In this document: piece after piece, positions 45,359 through 57,362 of the stretch
Layout: each line of letters begins with the position of its first letter
Position numbering within the stretch: the stretch's first letter is position 1
DNA from: Microstegium vimineum
Lineage: Eukaryota; Streptophyta; Magnoliopsida; Poales; Poaceae
Assembly (NCBI GenBank): GCA_022036555.1
Contig: CM039120.1
Span: forward strand, 23,092,227-23,156,226
Reading direction: 5' to 3'
DNA length: 64,000 nt
The notes under the pieces: generated by a model
Told to the model about the DNA's origin: nothing
The model's input: only the letters and a program-made list of their open reading frames with translations
The model's database searches: none
Translations under genes and position numbers: made by a program

Positions 45359-46631
45359 TATCGGATACCTGAGAATAGGGTACCCCAACTTCACACTTCG
45401 CGAAAACGAAATCATCCCCGGGAGCTCCTCCGCCTCGCCCGAGGCAGGGTGACGACATCACTCCCGGGGACTTACCGTCATAACCAATCCTGAAGGGCAG
45501 TACTCCCTCGGAGGGTCATCCGCCTTGTCCGAGCAGGGTTGACGTCATCCGTGATGAAATCTACCCTCGGGGGCTTCTCACCCGAAAGAACCAAGGTAAC
45601 GACACTCCATCGGAGGCTCGTTCGCCTCGTCCGAGCGGGGGTGACATCATCCGTGACGTCATCTGTCCTCGGGGGTTTCCCTGCCCGAACCAGCTAAGGC
45701 AATAACACTCCCTCGGAGGATCTTCCGCCCTGTCCGAGCCGGGATGACGTCATCCGTGACTCAATCTACCCTCGGGGGCTCTTCCGCCTCGTCCGAGCCT
45801 GGGTAACATCATCTGTGACGTCACCTGCCCTCGGAGGCTTCCCCGATCCATGGTGCACTTTAGCCCGCAGTCAAAAGGTCCATAGTATAGACTCATTCTT
45901 GGGGATGGGGTTATAAGCATGGATTGCCATTCCTAACCCTATAGAATCCTTGCAGTACAAGCTCTGGTACTACCGATTGACGTTCACCATGCCTCCGACG
46001 GACAGTCTAACAGGGATTAAGGCGTATTCGTCCCTATATGACGGAACGTAGGGGTACCGAGCCCTGTTCTGCTAGCCTTTGCCCATGCCCAAATATGGCA
46101 ATAGGTGCACCACCAAGTACAAGGCGCGTGGCTATAGTTGTATCAAGGACGAACAGGACCCGTGGCATGCCAACAGGCGAAGCTTTCCCCAGGAAGGAAG
46201 GGGAACAGAAGCCAGGAGCGTCCTCCAAGTCAAACGGCCTATACCAGGCCCATGTTTCCTCTCTCTCTCTACTGTACTCCTCCATCTCTCCCTATGTATA
46301 AAGGGGGAGAATGGACCTCCAATTTAGCTCTCTCGACTCTTTGAACTCATTCACACACACTCATACTCGCATCCACGCGAGCTCTCACAACGAACCTCGA
46401 ACCTCATACGCATGAGACCTGGGAACCGGCTTCCCTCTCTCACCAAAGCTTGTAGCTCCCCTCTACGAGCTCTCCACGCTCGGTAACATGACTCAGCAGC
46501 AAACTGGACGTAGGGCGTTCGTGCCCGAACCAGTATAAACCTTGTGTTCTCCAGGCGTAACCATCCGATCTCCGACACACTTAGAAATTTACTCGTTGGC
46601 TGTCTAGACCCCGCCATTTTAGACACTGACA
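45359..46631 (+). repeat. 3' LTR of left Tat element
   Basis: Begins TATCGGATACC (TG mutated to TA) and ends agacactgaca. It includes a segment of about 200 bp (45915-46110) absent from the 5' LTR. The paired TGACG array is kept at 45450, 45540/45552, 45642/45654, 45745/45757 and 45804/45816. Confidence 0.88.
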
Positions 46632-46895
46632 TATTGTATAATAAATATTGAATTAGTAACGCTATATTTTGTTATTATTCTTAGGTATTTTCAATATTTA
46701 TCAGACTCTACATGGAGATGATGTATACACACTACATGACTACTTGAAAATTATTTGTACATGTTTTATTTTAATGTCAAGAATATTAGCATGTAACATG
46801 TTTACATTTACTCGAATCAATGATGCCTACTCTCATGGAAAATATTGTTATATTATTTTGCAACCCATGTCTTTTTAATATGAAAGTTTTGTTAT

Positions 46896-46924
46896 CCCGT
46901 AGCAACGCACGGGCACGATACTAG
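46896..46924 (+). other. Helitron 3' terminus: hairpin plus CTAG
   Basis: A stem cccgt (46896-46900) / acggg (46909-46913) with an 8-base loop is followed 7 bases later by CTAG (46921-46924), then T. This is the diagnostic 3' end of grass Helitrons, which insert between A and T. Confidence 0.9.
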
Positions 46925-48034
46925 TAAAACAAAAGACCAAAAACAATTAGAGTAGTTACAAGCTTGTCTTAGTTCAACCTCCTCTCCAAAATATTGGCAA
47001 TCATGCTCCGCAAGGACGACTAACGCTAATGCTAATCTTTGTTGTCTAGTTTTGTTCTTGTGTTGTCTTCTTTATGCAGAAGACCATGAGTCTCCCTCTT
47101 GTCCTAGTGAGAAAGGGAACATCATGGTCAATGGCAGGAGATAGACAATCTCACTCACATCTGGGAGCTGCAACATCGGGGTAGTTTAGCAAACTGACCA
47201 ACAACTATAGATGTTCCAAGTAGAGGAGATGCAACGCTAAATGGCTTGGTGGGAAACACACTCGTACCGACTAAGCTACTAAGTAAAAGGCAAGATTGGG
47301 GGAGGTTCCCTCCACGCTAAGGTAAGTCTTCCATCTTTGCATTTGCATTTTTCTTTAGTTATGCATCCTATATTCTGCATATAAAAAATCTAAATATGAT
47401 AAAAATACCAAAAATATTTCCTTTTCCCAAATATGTTACATGAATGTTTATTTTTCTATGGAGACGGTGAATAGTTGCTCTATTAATATATCTCTAGTAC
47501 TAGTCTAAAGCTTTATATTTCTTTAAGTATGAATAACTTGGCTCATATGAAACCATCATGAACTTAAAACTTTGTGGGTGGCAAGTGCCATACTAAGTAT
47601 AGTAGTTGTGAGATATGATATAGTGAGACAAGAGCTGCTATAATACTGTTCTAGACATGATTGATTATCAGAGTTTTATTTTTAAAGATGATAAAAACCT
47701 TTTTGTTCCTCAATGGTGATAAATTCCTACCAAAGCCATATATGATCTTTTCATGTTATAAAGCCTTCTACATAAGCTATTTGCTTTGTGTTGAGTTTTG
47801 TCAAATTTTGTGACCCTTGTTGAGAGTTTTATCATACTCCCAATAACAAGATCGCGTACAGACCACATATATATGCTGCTTCTACACTAGAAGTACGCAA
47901 CAACATGCCTTTCGTTTTCCACCGAAAGAAATGCTTCATGCTTTAAAAGTTTGGTCTCTATCTAAGTAATGTTTTAGTTCCACCGAGTGTCATGAAAGAC
48001 CTCGGTAAATCAATGTCACAACTAAGATCGCTAG
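46925..48034 (+). mobile_element. Athila-like 3' non-coding fragment, third repeat unit
   Basis: Contains caagattgggggaggttccctccacgctaaggtaag at about 47290, then ggtgaatagttgctct near 47466, catcatgaac near 47554 and caacaacatgcc near 47900, in the same order as units 1 and 2 at 26270-27860. It probably belongs to the same element family, on the other side of the Helitron. No gene. Confidence 0.6.
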
Positions 48035-49214
48035 ATTAAGAAAATCGTCGACCCCCACTTTCGCATTTGCTTCCCTCTAAGGCGGAATGCTCCCCTACCG
48101 ATGCATTTTGACATCCCACAGCTTCGGCAGATAACTTAGCCCCGTTCATCTTCAACGCAATGGCGCTCGATCAGTGAGCTATTACACACTTTTAAAGGGT
48201 GGCTGCTTCTAGGCAAACCTCCTGGCTATCTTTGCACTCCCACCTCCTTTATCACTGAGTGGTCATTTAGGGGCCTTAGCAGGTGATTCGGGTTGTTTCC
48301 CTCACGACGATGAAGCTTATCCCCCATCGTCTCACTGGTCGACCTTGACCCCTGTTATTTTTGGGTCATATCTAGTATTCAGAGTTTGCCTCGATTTGGT
48401 ACCGCTCACGCAGCCCGCACCGAAATAGTGCTTTATCCCTAGATGTCCAGTCCATGGTTACGCCTCAACGCATTTCGAGGAGAAACAGCTAGCTCTGGGT
48501 TCGAGTGGCATTTCACCCCTAACCACAACTCATCCGCTAATTCTTCAACATCAGTCGGTTCGGACCTCTGCTTAGTTTCATCCAAGTTTCATCCTGGTCA
48601 TGGATAGATCACCCAGGTTCAGGTCCATAAGCAGTGACAATTGCCCTATGAAGACTCGCTTTCGCTACGGCTCCGATGGGTTCCATTCCCTTAACCAAGC
48701 CACTGCCTATGAGTTGCTGGTTCATTCTTCTACAGGCACGCGGTCAGAGATCACTTTCCCCTCCCACTGCTTGGGAGCTCAGCACGGTTTCACGTTCTAT
48801 TTCACTACCCGGTGGGGGTTCTTTTCACCTTTCCCTCATGGTACTACTTCGCTATCGGTCACAAAGGAGTATTTAGCCTTGCAAGGTGGTCCTTGTTGAT
48901 TCACACGGAATTCCACGTGCCCCATGCTACTCGGGTTAGAGCGTAAGCTAGTGATGCTTTCGGCTACTGGACTTTAGCCATCTAGGGAGCGTCACTCAAC
49001 CGCTTCGCCTAGCAGCACAACGCTCGTATTGCTCTCCCACAACCCCATTTTCACGGTTTAGGCTGCTCCCATTTTGCTAGCCGCTACTACGAGAATCGCT
49101 TTTGCTTTCTTTTCTTCTAGCTACTAAGATGTTTCAGTTCGCCAAGTTGTCTCTTGCCTGCTCATGGATTTAGCAGGCAGTTCAAAAGGTTGACCTATTT
49201 GGGAATCTCTGGAT
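48035..49214 (-). pseudogene. Plastid 23S rRNA fragment in nuclear DNA (NUPT)
   Basis: The reverse complement reads as the 5' half of chloroplast 23S rRNA, from about GAGATTCCCAAATAGGTCAACC (at 49212) through the region of GCATCGGTAGGGGAGCATTCC (near 48090). It lacks the first 100 or so bases and the whole 3' half. Many differences from the standard plastid sequence are C-to-T or G-to-A changes, as expected after methylation and decay in the nucleus. Not a functional rRNA gene. ORFs at 48600-48899 are translations of rRNA. Confidence 0.9.
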
Positions 49215-51862
49215 GCAGCGGAATAAAATTACATTTGAGTTCACAAATAAATAATACAAGTCTGAGTTCAAACCATTTAGTAAGACAACATAGCTTTGGA
49301 ATGATTGTAATAAGAAAAGTTGAAATACGTTGCTAACTTAATTAACATCCTGCAACAACAGCATAGAGATGAGAGATGATATAGAGTCACCGAGCCCACC
49401 GGTCGTTAACCAGACCTTCCGCAGTACGAGACCTTCACCTGCAATAGGGTAGGATAAACCCTGAGTACTCGAATGTACTTAGCTATACTTACCCATCATA
49501 ACTAAAATAAATTACACCAAGGATTATGCAAGGCTATATACTAGTGGACTGGCTTGACTCTTTTTGTGGAAAAGCATTAGTATAATATATAGGTACTTCT
49601 TTTGGATTTTTGCCAGATTTTAGTAATAATTACGTGACAACTAAATTAGCACTTGTATCAAGCAATACACTTGATTTAATCAAACAATGAGAACTAGTTC
49701 ACTCTGCTAGTCCATGAGTATCATCATTGTATCCATTCAAGTATTCCATTTGTCCCACGGTAGGTATAGCAATTCTCAAGTTCTCACTAACGAGGAGAGA
49801 TCATGATTTGAATCGACTTCCTATCCAGCTGGAGGGTTATTCCTCACACAAACCATGATTCCCCCACTGTAGGGCCATGTTAGTCACCAATAATACTTTT
49901 CCAACAAAGATTGTGCCAAAACCTCGACAAGCCCGGGGACCGCCCAACAGCCAATGTTGCTCCGGCTAGCCGACCCTTGGACTTACTATTCGTGTCCTCG
50001 TCACCTCCTCTACCATAGCACCGACAAGCGATCAGACTCATCATTAGTTTGGCCATTATATTGGTTTCACGGTTGCAATGAGTTATCTAGCCAGCTAAAT
50101 GTGAGGCTGCATTCAACATGACAAGAGGGACACCACACGGTCGACCCTTAAGTTGGCACGTCCGAAGATTACCGCCCAATTAATAGCTCAACGTGTGTAT
50201 GGCTAAATATCCTCCGTATGGACAATTTCTCAACCTTCCATGGTTGCTTCATACTCCGTATTATATACTTTCTACCATCGGTGTGCCACATGGGGTGTTA
50301 CGTGATAGGAGGTCACCGACTTTCATTTTAATTAAGCAGTGCTAAGCATCTAACTTGTGCTATTCTAATAGGTTAATAAGGTTATATGGATAGTAATGAG
50401 AAAGTATGGTATATGCATCAAGTAGGTTCATTCAACTCCTATAAACTTAATGCAACAAGCATAATAACTTAATAAATTCATTTTGCAAAGTAAGGGGATT
50501 AAAATGGTTCGGGGCTAGCCTTGGAACCAACACTAGGTCATTGTTTCTTAGAGGTCACTCGCTTGGTGAGCACCTTCAAAGATACTTCCATCTTCTAGAT
50601 TCATCCATCAACACCAACTCCGGGTTAGCTCCGATCATTATGTCCTCCCCGTATGCCTTTATTGTACCTAAATGAAGATGCAGGTGCATGAATGCGAGGA
50701 ATTAGTAACACGAGATATAATACCAGCATTCAAGACAAGCACAAGGTCATGCAAGCCACACATAGGTACTTAGAGTTATTTAACTAGTTATCGCTCGAGC
50801 ATAACATAGAATATAGAAAGCACATCAATATGACTTACTAATGAACTCAAGTCCAGTTACGGCAAGTATTCATCCATATATGTTAACTCAACATGTTTAA
50901 TCAACAAGAACAAGTTATAGTAATTAACTTATTATACATGCAAGTTCAAGACAACAGTACTGCAGTCACGGTTAGCCATAATGAGAGTTATAAGAATCTA
51001 ACAAAATTGATATTAGACCTAGAAAGATAAGTAAATTACCTATAACTTTGTTATTATCATAATTAATTGATTCAATATTTATTTACCCTTAATCATACAA
51101 ACAAGTAATTCGGTCCAACACTTGGCATAATTTGACATTCAACTTGAAACACTAATAACTCAAGTTATATTTATCACATAAGGTTGGTTCCAGACATTTT
51201 AGAATGCTTAAAAATGATTCTCGATCTTTATATTCATGCCAACCACAACACACAATATTTACATCATGGAAATAAATGTCTAAGTATCACTGCGCATGCA
51301 GCCAAAACCACAGTGATATAATTAATAACCATACAACTGAGATAAAATTCAGAGATCAATAACTGAAGTTATACTAATCCAACAAACGTGATTCTATATT
51401 AATAAAGCTAATTATGTTTTCCGTAACTTTCTTATAATCATTCAAAGATGATTCAACAGCTAACTCACCCTAAATAAACATAGAATGCATCTCTGTACAT
51501 AAGGGGACATATTTTGTTACTCTTCTTTAAACAGCTATAACTCGAGATTCAGACCATCTAAAAATATGAATCATAAGAATTTGGAAAGCCTATGAAAAGC
51601 ACTACAAATGATATATAATTAGTCAAGACATGATTCAAATCTTAACTTAGTCAAATAGCATATTGAATCAGATCTATCCAGAGAATAGGACAGATTTTAA
51701 ACTCAACTTAACAAATCATATCTCCTAAAATATTAGAGATATGCCTATGAAATGTTAACACAAGCTATATGATAATATTTCCTATAACTTTGGTATTCAT
51801 CATACCAACAGAAAACCACATCTAAAACATGGTAATAATTATTCCAGAAAAACCATGCATGC
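49215..51862. other. Unrecognised AT-rich repetitive sequence
   Basis: No ORF above 60 codons and no recognisable domain. A gtgttac at 50297-50303 resembles the inverted start of a TGTAACACC-type LTR, so parts may be a gypsy LTR and internal spacer in minus orientation. The sequence continues after the Reina insertion at 57363-57449. Confidence 0.4.
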
Positions 51863-52221
51863 TGTTATGACCGGTTTGCAGTATGTCAGGCATCGGCCCA
51901 ATAGTGGCTAATAGGTCATATTTCGTAATTTTGGGATTATTAGTAGATGGCTTTATTTTTATAATTATTAGACGGCTTGAGGGTTTATTTAGCTAACGGG
52001 ACATCTAGTCCATAAATACTTTGTAATCAGGGATTATTGAGTTAAGAAGAAATATATATTATTTCCGGCTTCCTGAAGGGAGCCGGGAGATTACCCAAAC
52101 CCTAGACGCCTCCTACTCTCGACCACGGCGCCTCGCCGCCGATCAACCTTCAAGCCCCACCCTCCGATCGTCCACGACTACAATCTTCGATCCATACGGG
52201 GAAGACAACAACAGCATATCG
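51863..52221 (+). repeat. 5' LTR of Reina element
   Basis: Starts TGTTATGACC. TATA-like cataaata at 52011; telo-box AAACCCTA at 52097-52104. The last base is G where the other LTR has A. Confidence 0.92.
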
Positions 52222-52224
52222 ACC

Positions 52225-52236
52225 TGGTATCAGCGT
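52225..52236 (+). other. Primer binding site of Reina element
   Basis: TGGTATCAGCGT: the first nine bases match the initiator tRNA-Met site and the rest has drifted. Confidence 0.75.
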
Positions 52237-52247
52237 CCTTGGTTCCG

Positions 52248-53640
52248 ATGTCTAGCCCGCTGCCCTCCTCCACAGTCGCATCGGAGCCGCCAGCCCCGTC
52301 CGGGCCGCCGCCCGGGTAGCCGCTCGCCGCGACGTCCACCTCCGCCCTGACGCTGCACCCCTCGCTGCCGCTGGTCGCGGGTGCGTCGTCCGCCGCCGCA
52401 GGAGTCATGTCCGCCGCCGCGATCGTCATGACGAACCACCAGCTCACGACGGTCGTCCTGGACCTTGGCAAGATGGTTGTTGGGATCCATGGCTTCCTGT
52501 TGGGTCCGCAACCGAGCCTGCCCATGGCGTCTCTGCCGCAGATGGGCCAGTCCAGCCTGCCGCCGCCGCCGTAGTCGTCGTCCAATGCCATCTACCAGTA
52601 CGGGATGCCCCCGGAATACCTGGCGGCCACCACCTCTCCAGCGCCGCTGAGTGCCCCAGCCGTGGTGCCGATCCAGGAGATACACTTCCTGCACTCGCCG
52701 TCCCCGCTGTCGGCATGGATCACGGGCGTGTCGAGCGGGCCGCCGCCGGTCTACTGCACCGCACTGCCGCTGATGTCACTCCCACAGGCCCCCAGATCAT
52801 AGCGGGCTTCCAATAGGGGGGCGCTGCAGCGCCGGGGTTCCCCTACGGCGGCGTGGATGAGGGTCCATTTGCCGGCACCAACTTCTGGCCACCCACGGCC
52901 ACCTACGGAGCCCTAGCAAGGGGTGCCCCCGAGGCTTTTGGAGCGGTGGATTTCCAGCCGAAGGGCTACAAGCTGTACTTCACCAAGTACGACGACACCG
53001 ATGACCCGCTCAACTGGCTCACGCACTGCGAGCAATTCTTCTGGGGCCAGCGTACTCCAGCCGGCCAGCAAACATGGATGGCATCGTACCACCTCACCAG
53101 CGTCGCACAAACATGGTACTATGCCCTCCTGATGGACGAGGGGATGCCTTCTTGGGAGCGCTTCAACGAGTTGTGCCGCCTACGTTTCTGCCCACCCATC
53201 CCGTGCTCGCGACTTGCCGAGTTGGGTCGGCTACCGTTCCACTCCACGATTCCAGACGATCCTCGCGCACTCCCGGGACATCTCGACGCGCTAGAAGGCG
53301 GACCTCTTCATTGGCGGCCTTCCGGAGCACATTTGGGTGGACGTCGCGATGTGCGCCCCGCCGGACCTCCAGACGGCAATGTTCCTCGCCCGCACCTTTG
53401 AGAGTCGTGCCGCGGCCACAGCAACCATGCAGCAGCCGCAGCACCAACGAGGCGCTCGGCCGCCGCCCGGCCACCGCTGCCTCCACGGCCGGAGGTGGTG
53501 GCTGCGGTCCCAGCCATGGCGCCGGGCGCTCCAGCACCGGCGGGAGGAGGCGCTCCTCTGCTACAATTGTGATGAACAATACATGTGGGGCACGTTTGCG
53601 CCCACCTATTTCACTTGGAGGTGGAAGGTTTCGTCGACGA
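52248..53640 (+). pseudogene. gag of Reina element, degenerate
   Basis: The likely start ATG is 52248 (MSSPLPSSTVASEPP), followed by TAG codons at about 52317 and 52572. The best piece is the ORF at 52853-53401 with the gag domain (LYFTKYDDTDDPLNWLTHCEQFFWG, TWMASYHLTSVAQTWYYALL, PSWERFNELCRLRF). A shift near 53260 ends it. The zinc knuckle near 53560 begins CYNCDEQ but lacks the His and last Cys, so it is lost. Minus-strand ORFs in this GC-rich stretch (52178-52694 and 53163-53768) are shadows. Confidence 0.85.
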
Positions 53641-54320
53641 TGGCGCGATCGTGGAGGACGCGGTGGACATCGCCTGGCCGCCGGAGCTGCACGGCGCCGA
53701 GGACGCCCATGCTCACGCTCTTGTGGTTTCTGTGCATGCTCTTGCAGGGATCCAGACTTACAACACAATGCTCCTCCCGGTGAAGATTAAGGGCGAGCGC
53801 TTCCTCGCCTTGCTGGACACAGGGTCCAGTCACACCTTCCTCCAGGGCGTGACCATGCATCGCCTTGGGCTCACGCCGCAAAGGGGGCGACCAGCTCTGA
53901 GTCACAGTTGTCAGTGGCGACCACGTCCCGTGCGAAGGGGTCGCTCGTGACGTTCCCGTAGACATCAGCGGGGCGACATTGTCCATCACTTGCGTCATGC
54001 TCGCGTTGGGGTGCTTCGACCTCATTCTCGGCGTTGACTTCCTTGGAACGTTGGCCCCCCTCACCTGGGACTTCGAGGGGTCACCGTGTCCTTTCAGCAG
54101 GACGCTTGCCGCATGACATGGTAGTGTGTGGGCGCCCCGGGCGCCCACTCACCAGCAGGCGCTCGCCACGACCGCCACGGACCCGCAGTATCCGTTGCTG
54201 GATGAGCTTCTATGTCAACACGGCGCCATCTTCGACACGTCGTGCGGTCTGCCTCCAGGCCGCCCCTACGACCACCACATCCACTTGTTGCCGGGGACTG
54301 CCCCGGTAGCGGTGCGGCCG
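53641..54320 (+). pseudogene. Protease and RT lead-in of Reina element
   Basis: The ORF at 53585-53950 contains the retropepsin active site D-T-G-S-S (LALLDTGSSHTFLQGVTMHRLGL, about 53805-53875). A shift near 53900 breaks the middle of the protease, while LILGVDFLG-like sequence follows near 54030 in another frame. The RT lead-in (HHIHLLPGTAPVAVRP) ends in a TAG at 54321-54323. Confidence 0.8.
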
Positions 54321-54323
54321 TAG

Positions 54324-55525
54324 AGGTACCCACAGCTCCAGAAGGATGAGCTCGAGTGGCAGTGCGCTACCATGCTGGAGCAGGGCATCATACGCCCCAG
54401 CACTTCTCCATACTCGGCGCCGATGCTCCTGGTCAAGAAGGTAGACGGGGCCTGGCGCTTCTGCATCGACTATCGGGCGCTCAACGACCACACGTCCAAG
54501 GACAAGTTCCCGATACCGGTGGTCGACGAGCTCCACGGGGCAACATTCTTCACCAAGCTTGATCTCCGCTCGGGGTACCACCAGGTGCGCATGAACCTGA
54601 TGGACATCGAGAAGACCGCCTTCCATACGCACCACGACCACTTCGAGTTCTTGGTGATGCCGTTTGGGCTCTCCAACGCCCCGGCGACATTCCATGAGTT
54701 GATGAACGATGTGTTGCGCCCGTTTCTACGCCGGTTTGTGCTGGTTTTCTTCGATGATATTCTTATTTATAGCTTGTCGTGGTCCCAGCATCTCCAGCAC
54801 ATGAGCCCTCATCTTCACCGCCCTGCGTGCACACGGTCTCTTTTAAAGAGGTCGAAGTGTTCCTTCAGGGCCCGCTCCATCACGTACCTCGGCCATGTCA
54901 TCTCCGCTGACGGCGTAGTGATGGACAATGACAAGGTGGCCGCGGTGGCGTCCTGGCCGGCGCCGTGCTCCCCACGCGGTGTGCGCGCGTTCCTCGGCCT
55001 CGCCGGTTACTACCAGAAGTTCATCTGCAACTTCAGCTCCATCGTGGTGCCGCTCACACGTCTCCTGTGGAAGGAGGCATTCGCCTGGACAGTGGAGGCG
55101 GACGAGGCCTTCGCTGCCCTCAAGCGGGCGCTCTCGTCGGCACCGGTGTTGCAGATGCCCGACTTTGAGCGCCCATTTGTGGTCGACTGCGACGCCTCCG
55201 GTGCCGGGTTTGGTGCCGTTCTCCACCAGGGGGAGGGACCCTAGGCCTTCTTCAGTCGGCCATTCACAGCGCGCCACGTCAAGTTGGCGGCGTACGAGCG
55301 CGAGCTCATCGGATATGTGCAAGCAGTTCGCCACTGGCGGCCGTATTTGTGGGGGCGCTAGTTCCTCATCCGCACCGACCATTACAGCCTGAAGTTCCTC
55401 CTAGACCAGCAGTTGTCCACTGTCCCTCAGCACCAGTGGATCAGCAAGTTGTTCAGGTTCGACTTCACCGTTGAGTATCGCCCCGGACGGCTCAACTCGG
55501 TGACCGACGCGCTGTCCCGTCGAGA
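54324..55525 (+). pseudogene. Reverse transcriptase and RNase H of Reina element
   Basis: A 290-codon ORF (54372-55244) carries RT: YSAPMLLVKKVDGAWRFCID, KFPIPVVDELHGATFFTKLDL and the catalytic FFDDILIYS at about 54745-54775, then the RNase H start PFVVDCDASGAGFGAVLHQG. TAG codons interrupt RNase H at 55242-55244 and 55360-55362. The end of the domain (YRPGRLNSVTDALSRRDED) is near 55480-55530 in the same frame. Only two stops separate this from an open RT-RNase H, so it is younger-looking than the gag. Confidence 0.88.
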
Positions 55526-57052
55526 CGAGGATGCGGCGGTGTTGTGTGCTATGTCCGGGCCGTCCTTCGACTACTACGCCGACGTCCGTCGGGACACGGC
55601 AGCGGACCCCGTCGCACGTGACTTGCTGCAGCAGCTGGTGGCCGGCTCCCTGGACGCGCCATGGGTCTCCGAGGACGGTTTCTCCTCCATGGCAAGCGCA
55701 TCTACGTACCGGACGTCGACGATTTGCGCCACCAGGCGGTAGCCCTGGCACACTTGACTCGACATGAGGGTGTCCAGAAAACTCTGCAGCGCCTCCAGGG
55801 TGACATCTACATCCCCAGCGACCGACAGCTGGTGCACAAGTTCGTCAGCTCGTGCGACGTGTGCCAGCGCAACAAGACGCCGACCACGTAGCCGGCCGGC
55901 CTGCTTCAGCCCCTGGAAGTGCCGTCCCAGGTATGGGCCGATATCTCCATGGACTTCATCGAGGGGCTCCCCAAGGTACACAGGAAGTCGGTGGTGCTGA
56001 CGGTGGTGGATCTCTTCTCCATGTACGCCCACTTCATCGCCCTCAGCCACCCGTACACCGCCGCGGCAGTCGCCCATGCCTTCTTTGAGGGCATTGTGCG
56101 CCTTCACGGCTTCCCCACCTCCATCGTCAGCGACCGCGACCCAGTCTTCACCAGCCATCTGCGGCGTGATCTCTTCAAGTGCGCCGGAGTGAAGCAGCGC
56201 CTTAGCACGGCGTTTCATCCTCAGACGGACGGCCAGTCGGAGGTAATCAACAAAGTGATCGCCATGAATTTGCGCTGTGCGGCGGGCAATAGGCCACGCT
56301 CGTGGCTCGACTGGCTGCCGGGGGCGGAGTACTGCTACAACACGTCGTACCACTCTGTGCTCCGGGCAACTCCGTTCGAGGTGGTGTACGGCCGCCCGCC
56401 CCCATCCCTTCTGCCGCACCAGGAGGGGGTGGCTCAGACCGAGGCGGTGGATGTGATGGTGCGGGATCGGGACGCATTCCTAGTGGAGGTGCGCGAACGT
56501 CTTCTCCAAGCGCAACAGTACATGAAGTGGCACAACGACGAGCACCATCGCGAGGTGGAGTTCGAGGTGGGAGCATGGGTGCTGCTCCGACTGCTGCACC
56601 GACCCACCCATGCTCTCGCCTCACCATCAAAGGGGAAGCTGCGCCCACGCTACGCCGGGCCATTCCAGATCAGCGAGCGCATTGGGCCGGTGGCGTACAG
56701 TCTCCAACTTCCAGCAGCGGCGCGCCTGCATGACGTGTTTCACGTGGAGCTGTTGAAGCCCTACACCTACGCCGGCTCTCCTCCTACGGATCCGGTCGTG
56801 CTGCCTCCGACTCAAGATGGGCGGCTGCTGCCAGCTCCGGCGCAGGTCCTGTGCGCTCAGCTTCGCAGGGGCGCTTGGCACCTCCTTGTCAAGTGGCAAG
56901 GTCTCTCGGACAAAGATGCGACATGGGAGCCCATGGAGGACTTCAAGGCTCTCTACCCCGATGTGCAGCTCGAGAACGAGCCGTTTGCCAAGGCGGGGAG
57001 AGATGTTATGACCGGTTTGCAGTATGCCAGGCACCGACCCAATAGTGGCTAA
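55526..57052 (+). pseudogene. Integrase with chromodomain of Reina element
   Basis: The zinc region lies in the ORF at 55661-55891 (HLTRHEGVQ ... CDVCQRNK), ending in TAG at 55889-55891. The ORF at 55919-57052 (377 codons) holds the catalytic core with Asp in DISMDFIEGLP, Asp in VSDRDPVFTS and Glu in DGQSEVINK, the C-terminal GAWVLLRLL region, and a chromodomain at about residues 310-360 (WHLLVKWQGLSDKDATWEPMEDF). Catalytic residues D, D and E are all present. The enzyme inserts element DNA, and the chromodomain guides target choice. Confidence 0.9.
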
Positions 57053-57362
57053 TAGGTCATATTTAGTAATTTTGGGATTATTAGTAGATGGCTTTATTTT
57101 TATAATTATTAGACGGCTTGAGGGTTTATTTAGCTAAAGGGACATCTAGTCCATAAATACATTGTAATCAAGGATTATTGAGTTAAGCAGAAATATATAT
57201 TATTTTCGTCTTCCTGAAGGGAGCCGGGAGATTACCCAAACCCTAGCCGCCTCCTACTCTCAACCACGGCGCCTCGCCGCCGATCAACCTTCAAGCCCTG
57301 TCCTCCGATCGTCCACGACTACAATCTCTGATCCATATGGGGAAGACAGCAGCAACATATCA
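57004..57362 (+). repeat. 3' LTR of Reina element
   Basis: 359 bp, starting TGTTATGACC and ending catatca. It overlaps the last codons of the pol ORF, as in the compact Reina layout. Telo-box AAACCCTA at about 57238. Confidence 0.93.

Larger units (their letters stand above)
30904..46631 (+). mobile_element. Tat-lineage Ty3/gypsy element lacking RT and integrase
   Basis: LTRs are at 30904-32003 and 45359-46631. The flanking 5-mers tatta (30899-30903) and tattg (46632-46636) are a duplication with one mismatch, and the target was the Helitron 3' flank. Order: LTR, decayed primer site, gag (split by a copia LTR), protease, then an antisense spliced gene on the minus strand, about 2.7 kb of non-coding sequence with two minus-strand TATA boxes, polypurine tract, LTR. 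Only about 250 bp separate protease from the antisense gene, so RT, RNase H and integrase are absent. Tat elements with antisense extra ORFs between pol and the 3' LTR are known; loss of pol makes this one non-autonomous. Confidence 0.85.
29943..46924 (+). mobile_element. 3' part of a Helitron, interrupted by a Tat retrotransposon
   Basis: The left part is helicase C-terminal coding sequence (to 30796) plus 3' flank to 30903. The right part is 46632-46924 and ends in the canonical Helitron terminus. Tat element 30904-46631 lies between. The 5' end, Rep domain and N-terminal helicase are missing. Confidence 0.8.
51863..57362 (+). mobile_element. Reina-type Ty3/gypsy chromovirus, complete, 5.5 kb
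   Basis: Short LTRs of 359 bp each, a tRNA-Met-type primer site, gag-pol with C-terminal chromodomain, and the perfect target duplication catgc (51858-51862 and 57363-57367). The compact size and short LTRs fit the Reina clade. Gag and pol hold scattered stops and shifts, but the integrase-chromodomain ORF is long and open. Confidence 0.93.

Noticed and set aside
48600..48899. 99-codon ORF
   Set aside because: Translation of the plastid 23S rRNA fragment, not a protein gene.
52178..53768. Minus-strand ORFs up to 201 codons
   Set aside because: Reverse of the GC-rich Reina gag; Gly/Arg/Ala-rich with no domain.
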